DNA from: Granulicella sp. L56
Lineage (GTDB): Bacteria > Acidobacteriota > Terriglobia > Terriglobales > Acidobacteriaceae
Direction of reading: 5' to 3'
Assembly (NCBI RefSeq): GCF_009765835.1
Contig: NZ_LMUS01000001.1
Location: forward strand, 1,168,198-1,232,197
DNA length: 64,000 bases
How positions within the stretch are numbered: position 1 is the stretch's first letter; the number at the start of each line of letters is the position of its first letter. The notes beneath the pieces were generated by a model. That model did no database searches. It was not told where the DNA came from and worked only from the letters and a program-made list of their open reading frames with translations. Made by a program: the position numbers and the translations under genes. Of this stretch, positions 24,274 through 32,665 are shown in pieces.

Positions 24274-25781
24274 CTCGCCTCTTTCCTCAGCGACCACGCT
24301 TCCAGCTCCGCTCCACCGCGTCCCGGAACCAGCTCCAGCACCACACGCTTGGGATAGACGTGTACCCGCATCCGCACCACAGCGCTGGCCCTGTCCTGAT
24401 TCAACGCCACCGCCAGCCGCAGCAATGCCACCGCGCGCCGCACATGCTCAAGCTCCAAAGGAATTGTTCGCATCGGCCGGTCGGTCACATCCGGCCGCGT
24501 CTTGCCGAGGTAGCGCGCAATCGCACTTACGATGGACCTCTGCTCCGGCGAAAATCCAAAGATCTCCGAGTTCGCAATGATGTACTGCGTGTGACGATAG
24601 TGCCCCTGGTGGTTCATGAACTTGCCGACATCGTTCATCATGGCCGCCGACTCCAGCCATAGCCTGTACTCCTCCGGCAGCCCATGCACCCGCGCCAGCG
24701 AATCGAAGAGCTGCACCACATGCTGCCGCACCGGCTCGACATTCTTTAGCTGGACCCCATATCTTTGGCAAACCTCAAGAACTCCGGTCCACCGCTCGTC
24801 CTCTATCTTCCGATGCACCGAGGTCCGCAGGTCCGACTCCGCCAGCATCTGCGCCAGCATCCCGTCCCGCAACCCAAGCGGAGAGTAACGAAACCCCTTC
24901 AACCCCATACGCTCCAGCAAACTCGCATAGACCAGCGCGCCGCCGACGATAATCTCCGACCGTCGCGGCCCGATTCCCGGCACCGCCTCGCGCTGCGCAT
25001 TGTTCATCTTCAGCAGCTTGTCGGCGAGCGTCCTTACATCTGCTGTGGTCGCCTCATTCGGCTTCAGCCGCACAAACTTTTTTGGAGCGGACTTCTTCAC
25101 CGGCAGTTTTTTCGCCATGGCCACACTGGCCTCTGCCAGCGCCGCCGCCGTCCCCGAGGTGGCAATCACCAGTCCTACCCGCGGCAGGCCTAGTTTCTTC
25201 TCGCCACGCTTTAACTCGCGGTCGATATACTGCTTCAGCCGCGCCACCTCCTCCTTTGCCGGAGGATCGGTCGGCAAAAACTCCTGCTGCAGCCGCACCG
25301 CGCCCAGCGACAGGCTCACCATCGACTTGATCCTGCCGCCATCGGATACCGTTACCTCGCAGCTTCCACCACCCAGATCGATCAGCAGGCACTTCCCTTT
25401 CGCGCCCGCCTCGTGGGTGACCACGCCCAGGTGAATCAGCCGCCCTTCTTCGAGGCCGGAGATGACCTCCACGTCCCATCCCGTCGCAGACTTCACCCAC
25501 TCCGTAAACGCCGCGGCATTCCGCGCATCGCGCATGGCGCTGGTCGCCACCACGCGAACCTTGTCCACCGCATGAAGCTGCACCGCCTTATAGAACCGCT
25601 TGAGCGCCCGAATCGTCACCGACATCGCCTCCGGCGAGATCGACCCGGTCTGAAACACGCTCTCCCCCAGCCGCGTCACCTCGCGGTCTTCGTGCAGCGT
25701 CTTCAGCCGGTGCATATGCACCGAGGCAATCTTCAACCGGCACGAATTCGACCCAATATCGACTGCGGCAAACGTAGGCAT
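24225..25781 (-). CDS. ppx: Ppx/GppA-family exopolyphosphatase / pppGpp phosphohydrolase
   Basis: A 518-residue protein of the ASKHA fold. The phosphate-1 loop AAVDIGSNSCRLKIA (about 5-18), the phosphate-2 segment LLIDLGGGSCEVTV and the GSMSLGAVRLQQEF-like part are clear. It hydrolyses polyphosphate or pppGpp. A C-terminal HD-like domain (about 310-500) is present, but the usual His-Asp pair reads Asn-Asp (N383 in SAAMMNDVGKF). The insert EASVAMAKKLPVKKSAPKK (about 215-240) is Lys-rich and unusual. The gene overlaps the 3' end of sixA by 49 bp. Confidence 0.85.
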   Translation of the reverse strand: MPTFAAVDIGSNSCRLKIASVHMHRLKTLHEDREVTRLGESVFQTGSISPEAMSVTIRALKRFYKAVQLHAVDKVRVVATSAMRDARNAAAFTEWVKSATGWDVEVISGLEEGRLIHLGVVTHEAGAKGKCLLIDLGGGSCEVTVSDGGRIKSMVSLSLGAVRLQQEFLPTDPPAKEEVARLKQYIDRELKRGEKKLGLPRVGLVIATSGTAAALAEASVAMAKKLPVKKSAPKKFVRLKPNEATTADVRTLADKLLKMNNAQREAVPGIGPRRSEIIVGGALVYASLLERMGLKGFRYSPLGLRDGMLAQMLAESDLRTSVHRKIEDERWTGVLEVCQRYGVQLKNVEPVRQHVVQLFDSLARVHGLPEEYRLWLESAAMMNDVGKFMNHQGHYRHTQYIIANSEIFGFSPEQRSIVSAIARYLGKTRPDVTDRPMRTIPLELEHVRRAVALLRLAVALNQDRASAVVRMRVHVYPKRVVLELVPGRGGAELEAWSLRKEASYFFDVFRRELLVEVA

Positions 25782-25896
25782 CGCTCTTCACACACCTCAA
25801 ACCAAAAATCACCCAACACAAGCAAGATACATCCCCGCACAGCTTCTCTCCTCGCACTTCCTTTTTGGTGCCGTCTCTTTCCATCCCCCAATGCAC

Positions 25897-25941
25897 GTCA
25901 TCTCGACCGGAGCGAAGCGCAGTGGAGAGGCCCCTGTATTT
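25897..25941 (+). repeat. Dispersed repeat family A, copy 1
   Basis: 45-bp element beginning GTCATCTCGACCGGAGCGAA and ending CCCCTGTATTT, between the ppx gene and the first GT39 gene. The in-frame ATG at 25891 would extend the GT39 protein through it. I treat this copy as upstream of the real start. Confidence 0.85.
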
Positions 25942-26001
25942 CGTCTTTGCCCCAGCCTTCATGTGCTCAACAATTTATGCTTACAAAGGCACTCAAAATT
26001 C

Positions 26002-28179
26002 ATGACCAACCAAACTCTCTCCGCAACACCCGCCCGTCTCTCTTTCAACCCCGCCGATACTCCCCGCCGCTCCACCGCCGTCGCCATCCTCCTTGGCCTC
26101 TGGCTGGTCATCTTCTTCGCATCCCTCTTCGCTCCGCCGCTGCTCGACGACGCCGACGCCACCCACGCCAACGCTGCCCGCCACATCGCCCTCACCGGCG
26201 ACTTCGTCACCCTGCACGTCAACGGCATCCGCTATCTCGAAAAGGCGCCGCTTCCCTACTGGCTCGACGCGCTCAGCTTCCGCATCTTCGGCTTCAACAC
26301 CTTCGCCGCGCACTTCCCCCAGGCCATCGCAGTCCTCCTGCTCGCTCTCATCGGCTTCCACTGGGCAAGCCGCGCCTTCGGCAACCGTACCGCCTTTTAC
26401 ACTGGCCTCGGAATCCTCACCTCCATCGGGGTCTTCCTCTTCACCCGTATCTATATCCCCGAAGTCCTGCTTACCCTCTTCCTCTGCACCTCTCTCTACT
26501 GCCTACTCCGCTGCCTCCAATCCTCTGAACCAAACATTGTCTCCTCCACCGAAGCGCCGAAAAAGCACGTCATCTCGACCGAAGCGAAGCGCAGTGGAGA
26601 GACCCCTGTATTTTCTTTTCCCTCCGCCACCTACGCCTACCTCATGTGGGCTTCGCTGGCTCTGGCTGTCCTCTCCAAGGGCCTCGTAGCCATCGTCTTC
26701 CTCCTCGGCACAGCCATCGTCTACCTTGCGCTCACCGGCGACTACAAAAACTGGCGCGCCCTCAAGCCCTTCACCGGAACCCTCCTCTTCCTCGCCATCG
26801 CCGCGCCGTGGCACATCCTTGCCGGGCTGCGCAACACCAACGGAATGAACGGCCACGGCTTCTTCTGGTTCTACTTCGTCAACGAGCACTTCCTCCGCTT
26901 CCTCGGCAAGCGCTTCCCCAAGGACTACAACAAGCTCCCCGGCTATCTCTTCTGGTCGCTGCACATCGTCTGGCTCTTCCCGTGGAGCCTCTTCGGGGGC
27001 GCCCTCATCGTGCAGGCCTACCGCGCCTTCAAGCGTTATGCCGGGGCAAACCCCTTCTTTCAAACGCAAAATTTCTTCTGGCAGCCGTTCGCAGTCGCTA
27101 TCGCCGGGATCTTCCTTAGAGATGCGGAGCACATCCCATACCTCTTCACCGTCTTCGTCGCGCTCGCGCTCTTCCTGATCCAGGCCTTGTACCACCGGCA
27201 AAAGGTCTCTCCCGTCCCCACACCTTTGCTCGGAGTGACGACCTTCCAGCAAAGCACCACGCTCATCCTCACGCTCTACTCCGTCCTGGTCCTCGTCTTC
27301 TTCTCCATCTCGACCAATCAGGAGTACTACACCTTCCCCGTCTACCTCGCCATTCTTCTGCTCGTCGCCGTCGCCCTCACCCACGCCGAAGACACCTTCG
27401 CCACCGACAAATCCTCCCGCCGCTGGATCATCTTCGCCCACGTCGCCTTCATGCTCATCGGCTTTGCCGTAGCCATCGCCCTCGTCTCCGGTCTTTGGAG
27501 CTCCCGCCATCTGCCCTTCGTCCCCGACATAGGAGACCTCCTCGCCCACCGCGACGTCGGCAACTACACCCTCTCCATGTCGCACTTCTTCGACCTCACC
27601 GACGCCTCGTTCGCCGCCCTGCGCCTGCCCGCCGCCCTCGCCGCCATCACCTTCTGCCTCGGCCCCGCCATCGCATGGATGCTGCGCGCAAAAAAGCGCC
27701 ACCTCGCCGCGACAACGACCATCGCCCTTACCTCCACCGTCTTCCTCATCGCCGCTCACATCGCCTTCGTGCGCTTCGCTCCGATGCTCTCTTCCAAAAA
27801 AGTCGCCGACAAGATCCAAACCCTCGAAGCCACCGGGGCCATCTCCCGCGACAACACCGTTCTCCTGTACGGCGACCAGGCCTACGGCTCGTCGATCCCC
27901 TTCTACCTTGGGCGGCAGGTCGATCTCGTCGAAGGCCGTTCCACCTCCATGCTCTTCGGCTCCTACTTTCCCGACGCGCCGCACATCTTTCTCAGCAACG
28001 CCGATCTGCTCAAGATCTGGGGAACCGGGGACCGCAAACTTCTCTTTGTCCCGCTCGAAAAGCGCGATAACGTAGACCAGCTCCTCGGCACCAACAAAAT
28101 CCTCCTGCAGGAGACCTCCGGCAAGGCGCTCTACACCGACCGCCCCCTCAACCAGCCAAGTCTTCAAACCCACCCATAG
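26002..28179 (+). CDS. ArnT-like (GT39) membrane glycosyltransferase, first of two tandem copies
   Basis: 725 residues with about 12 helices. The family's acidic first periplasmic loop is LDDADATHANAARHIALTGD, followed by the ERYLEKAPLPYW-type motif (NGIRYLEKAPLPYWLDALS). Such enzymes move sugars from polyprenyl-phosphate donors to lipids or proteins at the periplasmic side. The ATG at 26002 (MTNQTLSATP) fits the start of the folded part. Family-A repeat copy 2 lies in frame at 26569-26613 and adds VISTEAKRSGETPVF to a loop before the helix LAVLSKGLVAIVF. A paralogue follows 118 bp downstream. Confidence 0.8.
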   Translation: MTNQTLSATPARLSFNPADTPRRSTAVAILLGLWLVIFFASLFAPPLLDDADATHANAARHIALTGDFVTLHVNGIRYLEKAPLPYWLDALSFRIFGFNTFAAHFPQAIAVLLLALIGFHWASRAFGNRTAFYTGLGILTSIGVFLFTRIYIPEVLLTLFLCTSLYCLLRCLQSSEPNIVSSTEAPKKHVISTEAKRSGETPVFSFPSATYAYLMWASLALAVLSKGLVAIVFLLGTAIVYLALTGDYKNWRALKPFTGTLLFLAIAAPWHILAGLRNTNGMNGHGFFWFYFVNEHFLRFLGKRFPKDYNKLPGYLFWSLHIVWLFPWSLFGGALIVQAYRAFKRYAGANPFFQTQNFFWQPFAVAIAGIFLRDAEHIPYLFTVFVALALFLIQALYHRQKVSPVPTPLLGVTTFQQSTTLILTLYSVLVLVFFSISTNQEYYTFPVYLAILLLVAVALTHAEDTFATDKSSRRWIIFAHVAFMLIGFAVAIALVSGLWSSRHLPFVPDIGDLLAHRDVGNYTLSMSHFFDLTDASFAALRLPAALAAITFCLGPAIAWMLRAKKRHLAATTTIALTSTVFLIAAHIAFVRFAPMLSSKKVADKIQTLEATGAISRDNTVLLYGDQAYGSSIPFYLGRQVDLVEGRSTSMLFGSYFPDAPHIFLSNADLLKIWGTGDRKLLFVPLEKRDNVDQLLGTNKILLQETSGKALYTDRPLNQPSLQTHP
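26569..26613 (+). repeat. Dispersed repeat family A, copy 2 (inside the GT39 gene)
   Basis: In-frame in the first GT39 gene, encoding VISTEAKRSGETPVF. A flanking stretch of about 15 codons (SSEPNIVSSTEAPKK) is also absent from the paralogue. Confidence 0.85.
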
Positions 28180-28180
28180 A

Positions 28181-28214
28181 CCGGGTGCCCCATGTCCCGC
28201 TTCTGGGACATGGG
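28181..28214 (+). repeat. Dispersed hairpin repeat family C, copy 1
   Basis: CCCATGTCCC (28189-28198), a 6-nt loop and GGGACATGGG (28205-28214): a perfect 10-bp inverted repeat directly after the first GT39 stop. The second copy is at 28855-28888. Confidence 0.85.
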
Positions 28215-28297
28215 CCTTCACACAAAGGGCGAACCGCTCCCACCAAATCCAACAAGTCACCTCCGGCAACCTAATCCGCCATTACCCCAAAGCACGA

Positions 28298-30319
28298 GTG
28301 AACGAAACCATTACCCAATCCGCCACCACCCGCCGCTGGAGCCCCCTCTCCATCGCCATCCTTACTGTCACCTGGCTCATCCTCCAGATTGGCGGGCTCT
28401 TCACCCCCGGCCTGCTCGACGATGTCGACTCGATCTATATCGAGATCGCCCGCGAGATGCTCCGCCGCCACGACTTCGTCACCCCCTACATCAACGGCAT
28501 CCGCTTCTTCGACAAGCCGCCGCTCATGTACTGGATGGCCGCCGGCTCCATGCATCTCTTCGGCGTCCACGACTGGGCTGCCCGCCTTCCGCTCGCCCTC
28601 GCCGTGCTCGCCCTGCTGTTGGCCGTCTACGCGCTCGGCATCCGCCTCTTCGCGGAGATATCCCTTATTGCCCACCCCGACCGAGGAGGCTTCTACGCCG
28701 CGCTCGCCATGGCCACCAGCATCGGCCCCTACCTCTACACCCGCTTCTACATCCCCGACATTCTGCTCGCCTTGTGGATGACGCTCGCCGTCCACCTCTT
28801 CCTGATCGCGCTCGACCGCATCAAGCTCGCACCACCTCAAAATCAAACACAAAACCGGATGCCCCATGTCCCGCTTCTGGGACATGGGTTTTCAGCAAAA
28901 TCCCCGCTCCTCCCTTGCCTCGCCTTCGCCGCCGTCATGGCCCTGAACGTCCTCACCAAAGGCCTCATCGGTCTCATCTTCCCCATCGCCTTCGTCTTCC
29001 TCTACCTTGCCTTCACAAAGCAGCTCCGCCTCCTCACCCGCTTCCATCTCCTATCAAGCACCGCCGTCTTTCTCGCCATCGCCGCTCCATGGCACATCCT
29101 CGCGGCCCTGCGCACCCCGGCCATCGCACTCCCCACCGGCCTCGGTCTGCCCGCCACCGGAGGCTGGGCCTGGTTCTATCTCTACAACGAGCACATCGCC
29201 CGCTTCCTTGGCCACCGCATCCCCCACGACTATGGCCAGGTCCCGATCCCTCTCTTCTGGCTGCTCACCGCCATCTGGATCATGCCCTGGGCCACCTTCC
29301 TGCCCGGCGCTCTGGCAGAGGACCTTCGCATCCTCCGTGGCAAAATCAGCACCACAGCACGCCAGCACGAAGCCGCCCTGTCTCTCCTCCTGTGGCCTCT
29401 GGTAGTTCTAGGCTTCTTCACCCTCTCCAGCCGGCAGGAGTACTACGGCCTCCCCGCTCTGCCAGCCTTGGCGCTGATCGCCGCTGCCCTACTCACACGC
29501 GCCGATGTCTATGCTGCCACCCCAAATAACGTCATCTCGACCGGAGCGAAGCGAAGTGGAGAGACCCCTGTATTTCGTCTTTCTCCGCAAGACACCAAGG
29601 CACACAACAGCGCCCTCAACTGGTCCCTGTATTTCCTTTTGCCTCTCGCCACCGCCGCCGCCATCATCTGCAGCTACTTCGCCATCACCGCGCCCCACCC
29701 GGCTCCCGGCACCGACATCGCCTCCCTGCTGGCCGCGAACCCTCGCTTCTACAACCTCTCTCTCGGCCACCTCTTCGACCTGACCGGAGCCGCCATGGGT
29801 CTCTTCCGTGGTCCGCTGACGGCAGTAGCTCTCAGCATGATCGCGATCGGCCTCGGCAGCTACCTGCTGCGCCGCAGAGGCCGCACTTTTGCCGCCAACC
29901 TCACCCTCGCCGCTGGCATGATCGTGACGCTTCTGGCCGCACACGTCGGCCTCGCTCGCTTCTACCCGATCCTCGGCTCAAAAGGACTCGCCGAAGCCAT
30001 CAACGCGGACCATCCCACCCCCAACGACCTCATTATTCTGGACGGCGAACTGACCTCCGGCTCGACGCTGGTCTTCTACACCCAGCAACAGATTCACCTC
30101 GTCGATGGCCGCGTCAACGGCCTCTGGTACGGCAGCTTCTGGCCCGATGCACCCCATATCTTCGAGACCGAATCCACGCTGCGACAGCTATGGGCCAGCC
30201 CGCGGCGCGTCTTCCTCTTCACCTACAAGCCCGAAGCGCGCATCGAAGACCTGACTCCGTACGCACCCGTCCACACCCTCGCCGCCGCCGGAGGCAAGAC
30301 CGTCCTGACCAACCGCTAG
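28298..30319 (+). CDS. ArnT-like (GT39) membrane glycosyltransferase, second tandem copy
   Basis: A 673-residue, polytopic paralogue of the upstream gene. LDDVDSIYIEIAREML and NGIRFFDKPPLMYW correspond to the first copy's LDDADATHANAARHIA and NGIRYLEKAPLPYW. The start is GTG at 28298. Two repeats sit in the reading frame. A family-C hairpin (28855-28888) encodes RMPHVPLLGHG in the loop before the helix MALNVLTKGLIGLIF. Family-A copy 3 (29531-29575) encodes VISTGAKRSGETPVF in a later loop. The donor is probably polyprenyl-phosphate-linked sugar; the acceptor is unknown. Confidence 0.8.
   Translation: MNETITQSATTRRWSPLSIAILTVTWLILQIGGLFTPGLLDDVDSIYIEIAREMLRRHDFVTPYINGIRFFDKPPLMYWMAAGSMHLFGVHDWAARLPLALAVLALLLAVYALGIRLFAEISLIAHPDRGGFYAALAMATSIGPYLYTRFYIPDILLALWMTLAVHLFLIALDRIKLAPPQNQTQNRMPHVPLLGHGFSAKSPLLPCLAFAAVMALNVLTKGLIGLIFPIAFVFLYLAFTKQLRLLTRFHLLSSTAVFLAIAAPWHILAALRTPAIALPTGLGLPATGGWAWFYLYNEHIARFLGHRIPHDYGQVPIPLFWLLTAIWIMPWATFLPGALAEDLRILRGKISTTARQHEAALSLLLWPLVVLGFFTLSSRQEYYGLPALPALALIAAALLTRADVYAATPNNVISTGAKRSGETPVFRLSPQDTKAHNSALNWSLYFLLPLATAAAIICSYFAITAPHPAPGTDIASLLAANPRFYNLSLGHLFDLTGAAMGLFRGPLTAVALSMIAIGLGSYLLRRRGRTFAANLTLAAGMIVTLLAAHVGLARFYPILGSKGLAEAINADHPTPNDLIILDGELTSGSTLVFYTQQQIHLVDGRVNGLWYGSFWPDAPHIFETESTLRQLWASPRRVFLFTYKPEARIEDLTPYAPVHTLAAAGGKTVLTNR
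28855..28888 (+). repeat. Dispersed hairpin repeat family C, copy 2 (inside the second GT39 gene)
   Basis: 33 of 34 positions match copy 1. Only position 5 (G to A) differs. Arms CCCATGTCCC / GGGACATGGG are intact. It is translated as RMPHVPLLGHG. Confidence 0.85.
29531..29575 (+). repeat. Dispersed repeat family A, copy 3 (inside the second GT39 gene)
   Basis: 45 bp in frame, encoding VISTGAKRSGETPVF, followed by about 13 further codons (RLSPQDTKAHNSA) that have no counterpart in the first GT39 copy. Confidence 0.85.
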
Positions 30320-30323
30320 AGAC

Positions 30324-30743
30324 CTACCAAATCCGCAGCCTGCGCAGTGACAGACGATTTCGATTGCGCGCCGGAACCAATCCGAGTTCTGTGACCAGTT
30401 CAGATAACTGCAACTGCCCGCGCTCGCTCAATCTCACAAAAGAGATTCCAATCAGCCCCGGCCTTGGCCTGTCGACAAAGGTGACCTCGCCCAACATGCG
30501 CAAGGCGACTCCCTTCATCTGCACGGCCAGCTCAATCGCTGACCCCTGCGAGACATAGACGGGCGACCGCAGCTCGATCAGACATCCGCTAAGACTCAGA
30601 TCGATGATCCGGCCCGACCGCACAATGCCGGGCATCCGATGCAGCTTCACCTGCCCAAAGCAGAGATAGCGCGCTTCCTTCCGGCGTTCCTGCAACTCCA
30701 TCCTCGATATATCGACAGAAAGTGGCGACGATCTTAGCCGCAC
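30324..30743 (-). CDS. PilZ-domain protein
   Basis: 139 residues. The PilZ c-di-GMP-binding signature RRKEARY (RxxxR) is present near the N-terminus. DLSLSGCLIEL (the D/NxSxxG element) follows about 25 residues later, and a beta-barrel-like pattern continues. Family members are effectors of cyclic-di-GMP. The start is uncertain: GTG at 30741-30743, or the ATG at 30699-30701 (MELQERRKEARY). It converges on the second GT39 gene, 4 bp away. The pilus platform in this window is a plausible process under c-di-GMP control. Confidence 0.8.
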   Translation of the reverse strand: MRLRSSPLSVDISRMELQERRKEARYLCFGQVKLHRMPGIVRSGRIIDLSLSGCLIELRSPVYVSQGSAIELAVQMKGVALRMLGEVTFVDRPRPGLIGISFVRLSERGQLQLSELVTELGLVPARNRNRLSLRRLRIW

Positions 30744-30749
30744 CCTGCA

Positions 30750-30776
30750 CTCGCAGCTCGCAGCTCGCAGCTCGCA
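30750..30776. repeat. Heptanucleotide tandem repeat
   Basis: Four units of CTCGCAG (the last incomplete) just upstream of the PilZ gene start. Simple slippage repeat. Confidence 0.7.
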
Positions 30777-30783
30777 TAGAAAA

Positions 30784-31971
30784 CTACTTCGGTGCCTCCA
30801 CCCTGCCGCCGTCCTTGAGCCGATAAATCTTCCCCCTATAGTAGAAGCGGTCGCCCCCGTAGCTTCCCAGCCACAGGATGCTTCCGAGCAGGTCCCGTAT
30901 CGGGTAGAGCATCGTTCCCCGCACCCAGTCCGGATCGCCCATCACCCGCAGAATCGCCCCAGCCTGCATCCAGCGCTGCACCACCATCCACGAGAGCCAG
31001 AGCAGCCCTACTACCGCATGGCCACTCAACAGCCCCCACAGCAGGCCCAGCAGGCCAAAGGGCATGGCAAACGTCAGCCCGCTGCCCAGATGGCCCCACG
31101 GACGCGACCGCCGCGTGCTCTGCATCCAGCGCAACTGGTTGCGGAACGACAGCCCGAACGGCGTGTCCTGCACCATCAGGCGAATGATGTGCGTCGCCAT
31201 CTGCACGCCGGTTCCCTGCGCCGCCAGCCGGTTGCCCAGCACAAAGTCATCGGCATAGAACTGGCCCAGCTCCTCGAAGCCGCCTGCCTCCTGGAACGAC
31301 TTTTTGCGCACCGCCATGGTCGCCCCCAGAGCGAACTTCGTTCCCTCCAGCATGTCCGCCACCAGAACGCCCGAGGTCATCTCCACGCTCTTGCCCACCG
31401 CGTCCAACTGCGCCGAAAACCCAGCCGAAGCGCCGCCATCCACCGTTCCCAGATACACGCACGAAGCCAGCCCGACATGCGGGTCCTTGAGGTTCTGCAC
31501 CATGCGCCGCAGATAATCTCGCGTTACCCGGACATCTGCATCGCTGGTGATATACAGCTCGTGCCGCGCCACCGAATCCAGCTTGGCCAGCGAGTACACC
31601 TTCGCGTTATGAAACTTCGGCTGAGGCTCGCCGCAGGTCACAAACTTCGCATCGACATGGGGATAACGCTCGGCCACCCGCCGCGCCAGCCGCAACCCTT
31701 CGTCGGTGTCATGCCGGGCACAAAACAACAACTCGAACTCGGGATAGTCCTGCTCGAAGAACGATTCGAGGTTGCGTTCCATCCCCGGCTCGGTGCCATG
31801 CAGCGGCTTCAACACGCTCAAGGGGGGCAAAAATGTAGTCTCTGCGGCATCTTCCCGCCGCTTACGCAAGCCGAAGCGTGCCGCCGCCGCCATCACCATC
31901 AGGCAGTAGATCGTAGACGTCACCGAGCCGACGAGCGCGACCCAAAACAAGATATGAAGCAGAAGACTCAT
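30784..31971 (-). CDS. hpnI: GT21 ceramide-glucosyltransferase-like / hopanoid glycosyltransferase HpnI-like
   Basis: 395 residues: an N-terminal membrane helix, a GT-A domain and C-terminal helices. GT21 motifs are visible: SDADV (D1/D2), YADDFVLGNRL (D3) and QLRWMQSTRR (the Q/RxxRW motif). PPLSVLKPLHGTEPGMERNLESFF opens the domain. HpnI transfers N-acetylglucosamine to bacteriohopanetetrol in hopanoid side-chain assembly. The related ceramide glucosyltransferases use UDP-glucose. No other hopanoid genes are nearby, so the substrate is not certain. Confidence 0.75.
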   Translation of the reverse strand: MSLLLHILFWVALVGSVTSTIYCLMVMAAAARFGLRKRREDAAETTFLPPLSVLKPLHGTEPGMERNLESFFEQDYPEFELLFCARHDTDEGLRLARRVAERYPHVDAKFVTCGEPQPKFHNAKVYSLAKLDSVARHELYITSDADVRVTRDYLRRMVQNLKDPHVGLASCVYLGTVDGGASAGFSAQLDAVGKSVEMTSGVLVADMLEGTKFALGATMAVRKKSFQEAGGFEELGQFYADDFVLGNRLAAQGTGVQMATHIIRLMVQDTPFGLSFRNQLRWMQSTRRSRPWGHLGSGLTFAMPFGLLGLLWGLLSGHAVVGLLWLSWMVVQRWMQAGAILRVMGDPDWVRGTMLYPIRDLLGSILWLGSYGGDRFYYRGKIYRLKDGGRVEAPK

Positions 31972-32132
31972 CTCACCCTTGCGAAACCCTGATTAACACG
32001 CAGTCTTCAAGTTTATCGCAGTGATGGTTGAAGTAGTTCTTTTGTCGGCGAAGAAGTGCGCGCCGCATCTCGACCAGCCCACGCGCCACAACCGCACATC
32101 ATCTCGAATCATCTCGCTCACCGCAACCGCAC

Positions 32133-32177
32133 GTCATCTCGACCGGAGCGCAGCGTAGTGGAGAGACCCCTGTATTT
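32133..32177 (+). repeat. Dispersed repeat family A, copy 4
   Basis: 45-bp copy in the 224-bp gap between hspR (its 3' end) and the hpnI-like gene. GCGCAGCGTAGTGG replaces GCGAAGCGAAGTGG. The rest of the gap (31972-32132) holds no gene that I can support; it has short CATCTCG-containing fragments just before the repeat. Confidence 0.85.
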
Positions 32178-32195
32178 CTCCGTCCTCCGGCAGGG

Positions 32196-32648
32196 CTACT
32201 TCTTCTTCCCCACCTTCGCCGTCTTTACCAAAACCGTCTTCACTGAAGCCGTCTTTACCGAAACCACCTTCACCGGAACCACCATCGGACGCCGCATAGG
32301 CACCAGCCCCGATCCCGGGTCCTGTTGCTGCTGCATGCGCGACAGCATCTCCGTCCGCACATAGTCGACGAACCCCTGCATCTGGCGGTTCATCTCCTCC
32401 ATGCGCTCGCGCATCTGCAACACGATGGCGATACCGGCAATATTCACGCCAAGGTCGCGTGCCAGGTTCAGAATGAACTCCAGCCGCTCCAGGTCCTCGT
32501 CGGTATAGAGCCGCGTATTGCCCTCACTGCGCGAAGGCCGCAACAATCCCTCCCGCTCGTAAAGACGCAGCGTCTGCGGATGAATCTCATACATCTCCGC
32601 CACCGACGAAATCATGTACGCGCCCTTGCTCTTCCGCTTCGTAGCCAT
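32196..32648 (-). CDS. hspR: HspR-like MerR-family heat-shock repressor
   Basis: 150 residues with a MerR helix-turn-helix at the N-terminus (YMISSVAEMYEIHPQTLRLYEREGLLRPSR, then YTDEDLERLEFI). HPQTLRLYEREGL is the HspR form. HspR represses dnaK operons at HAIR sites (CTTGAGT-N7-ACTCAAG) with DnaK as co-repressor. It is encoded 17 bp downstream of dnaJ, same strand. The C-terminus carries a basic repeat (VKVVSVKTASVKTVLVKTAK) encoded by a 15-bp tandem repeat (32221-32280). Confidence 0.85.
   Translation of the reverse strand: MATKRKSKGAYMISSVAEMYEIHPQTLRLYEREGLLRPSRSEGNTRLYTDEDLERLEFILNLARDLGVNIAGIAIVLQMRERMEEMNRQMQGFVDYVRTEMLSRMQQQQDPGSGLVPMRRPMVVPVKVVSVKTASVKTVLVKTAKVGKKK
32221..32280. repeat. 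15-bp coding tandem repeat in hspR
   Basis: Four units of 15 bp: 32221-32235, 32236-32250, 32251-32265 and 32266-32280, with the pattern GTCTTTACCRAAACC. Length is a multiple of three, so unit number can vary without frameshift. Encodes the VKT-type pentapeptide tail. Confidence 0.75.
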
Positions 32649-32665
32649 CTCACAACCTCGAAAAT

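Noticed and set aside
26503..28269. 588-codon leftward frame opposite the first GT39 gene
   Set aside because: Very rich in Glu, Gly and Asp, typical of a shadow of a membrane protein gene. It has no start signal and spans the repeats.
30750..30776. CTCGCAG tandem repeat as a regulatory switch
   Set aside because: It lies upstream of the PilZ start, but no promoter is visible, and four units are within random slippage.
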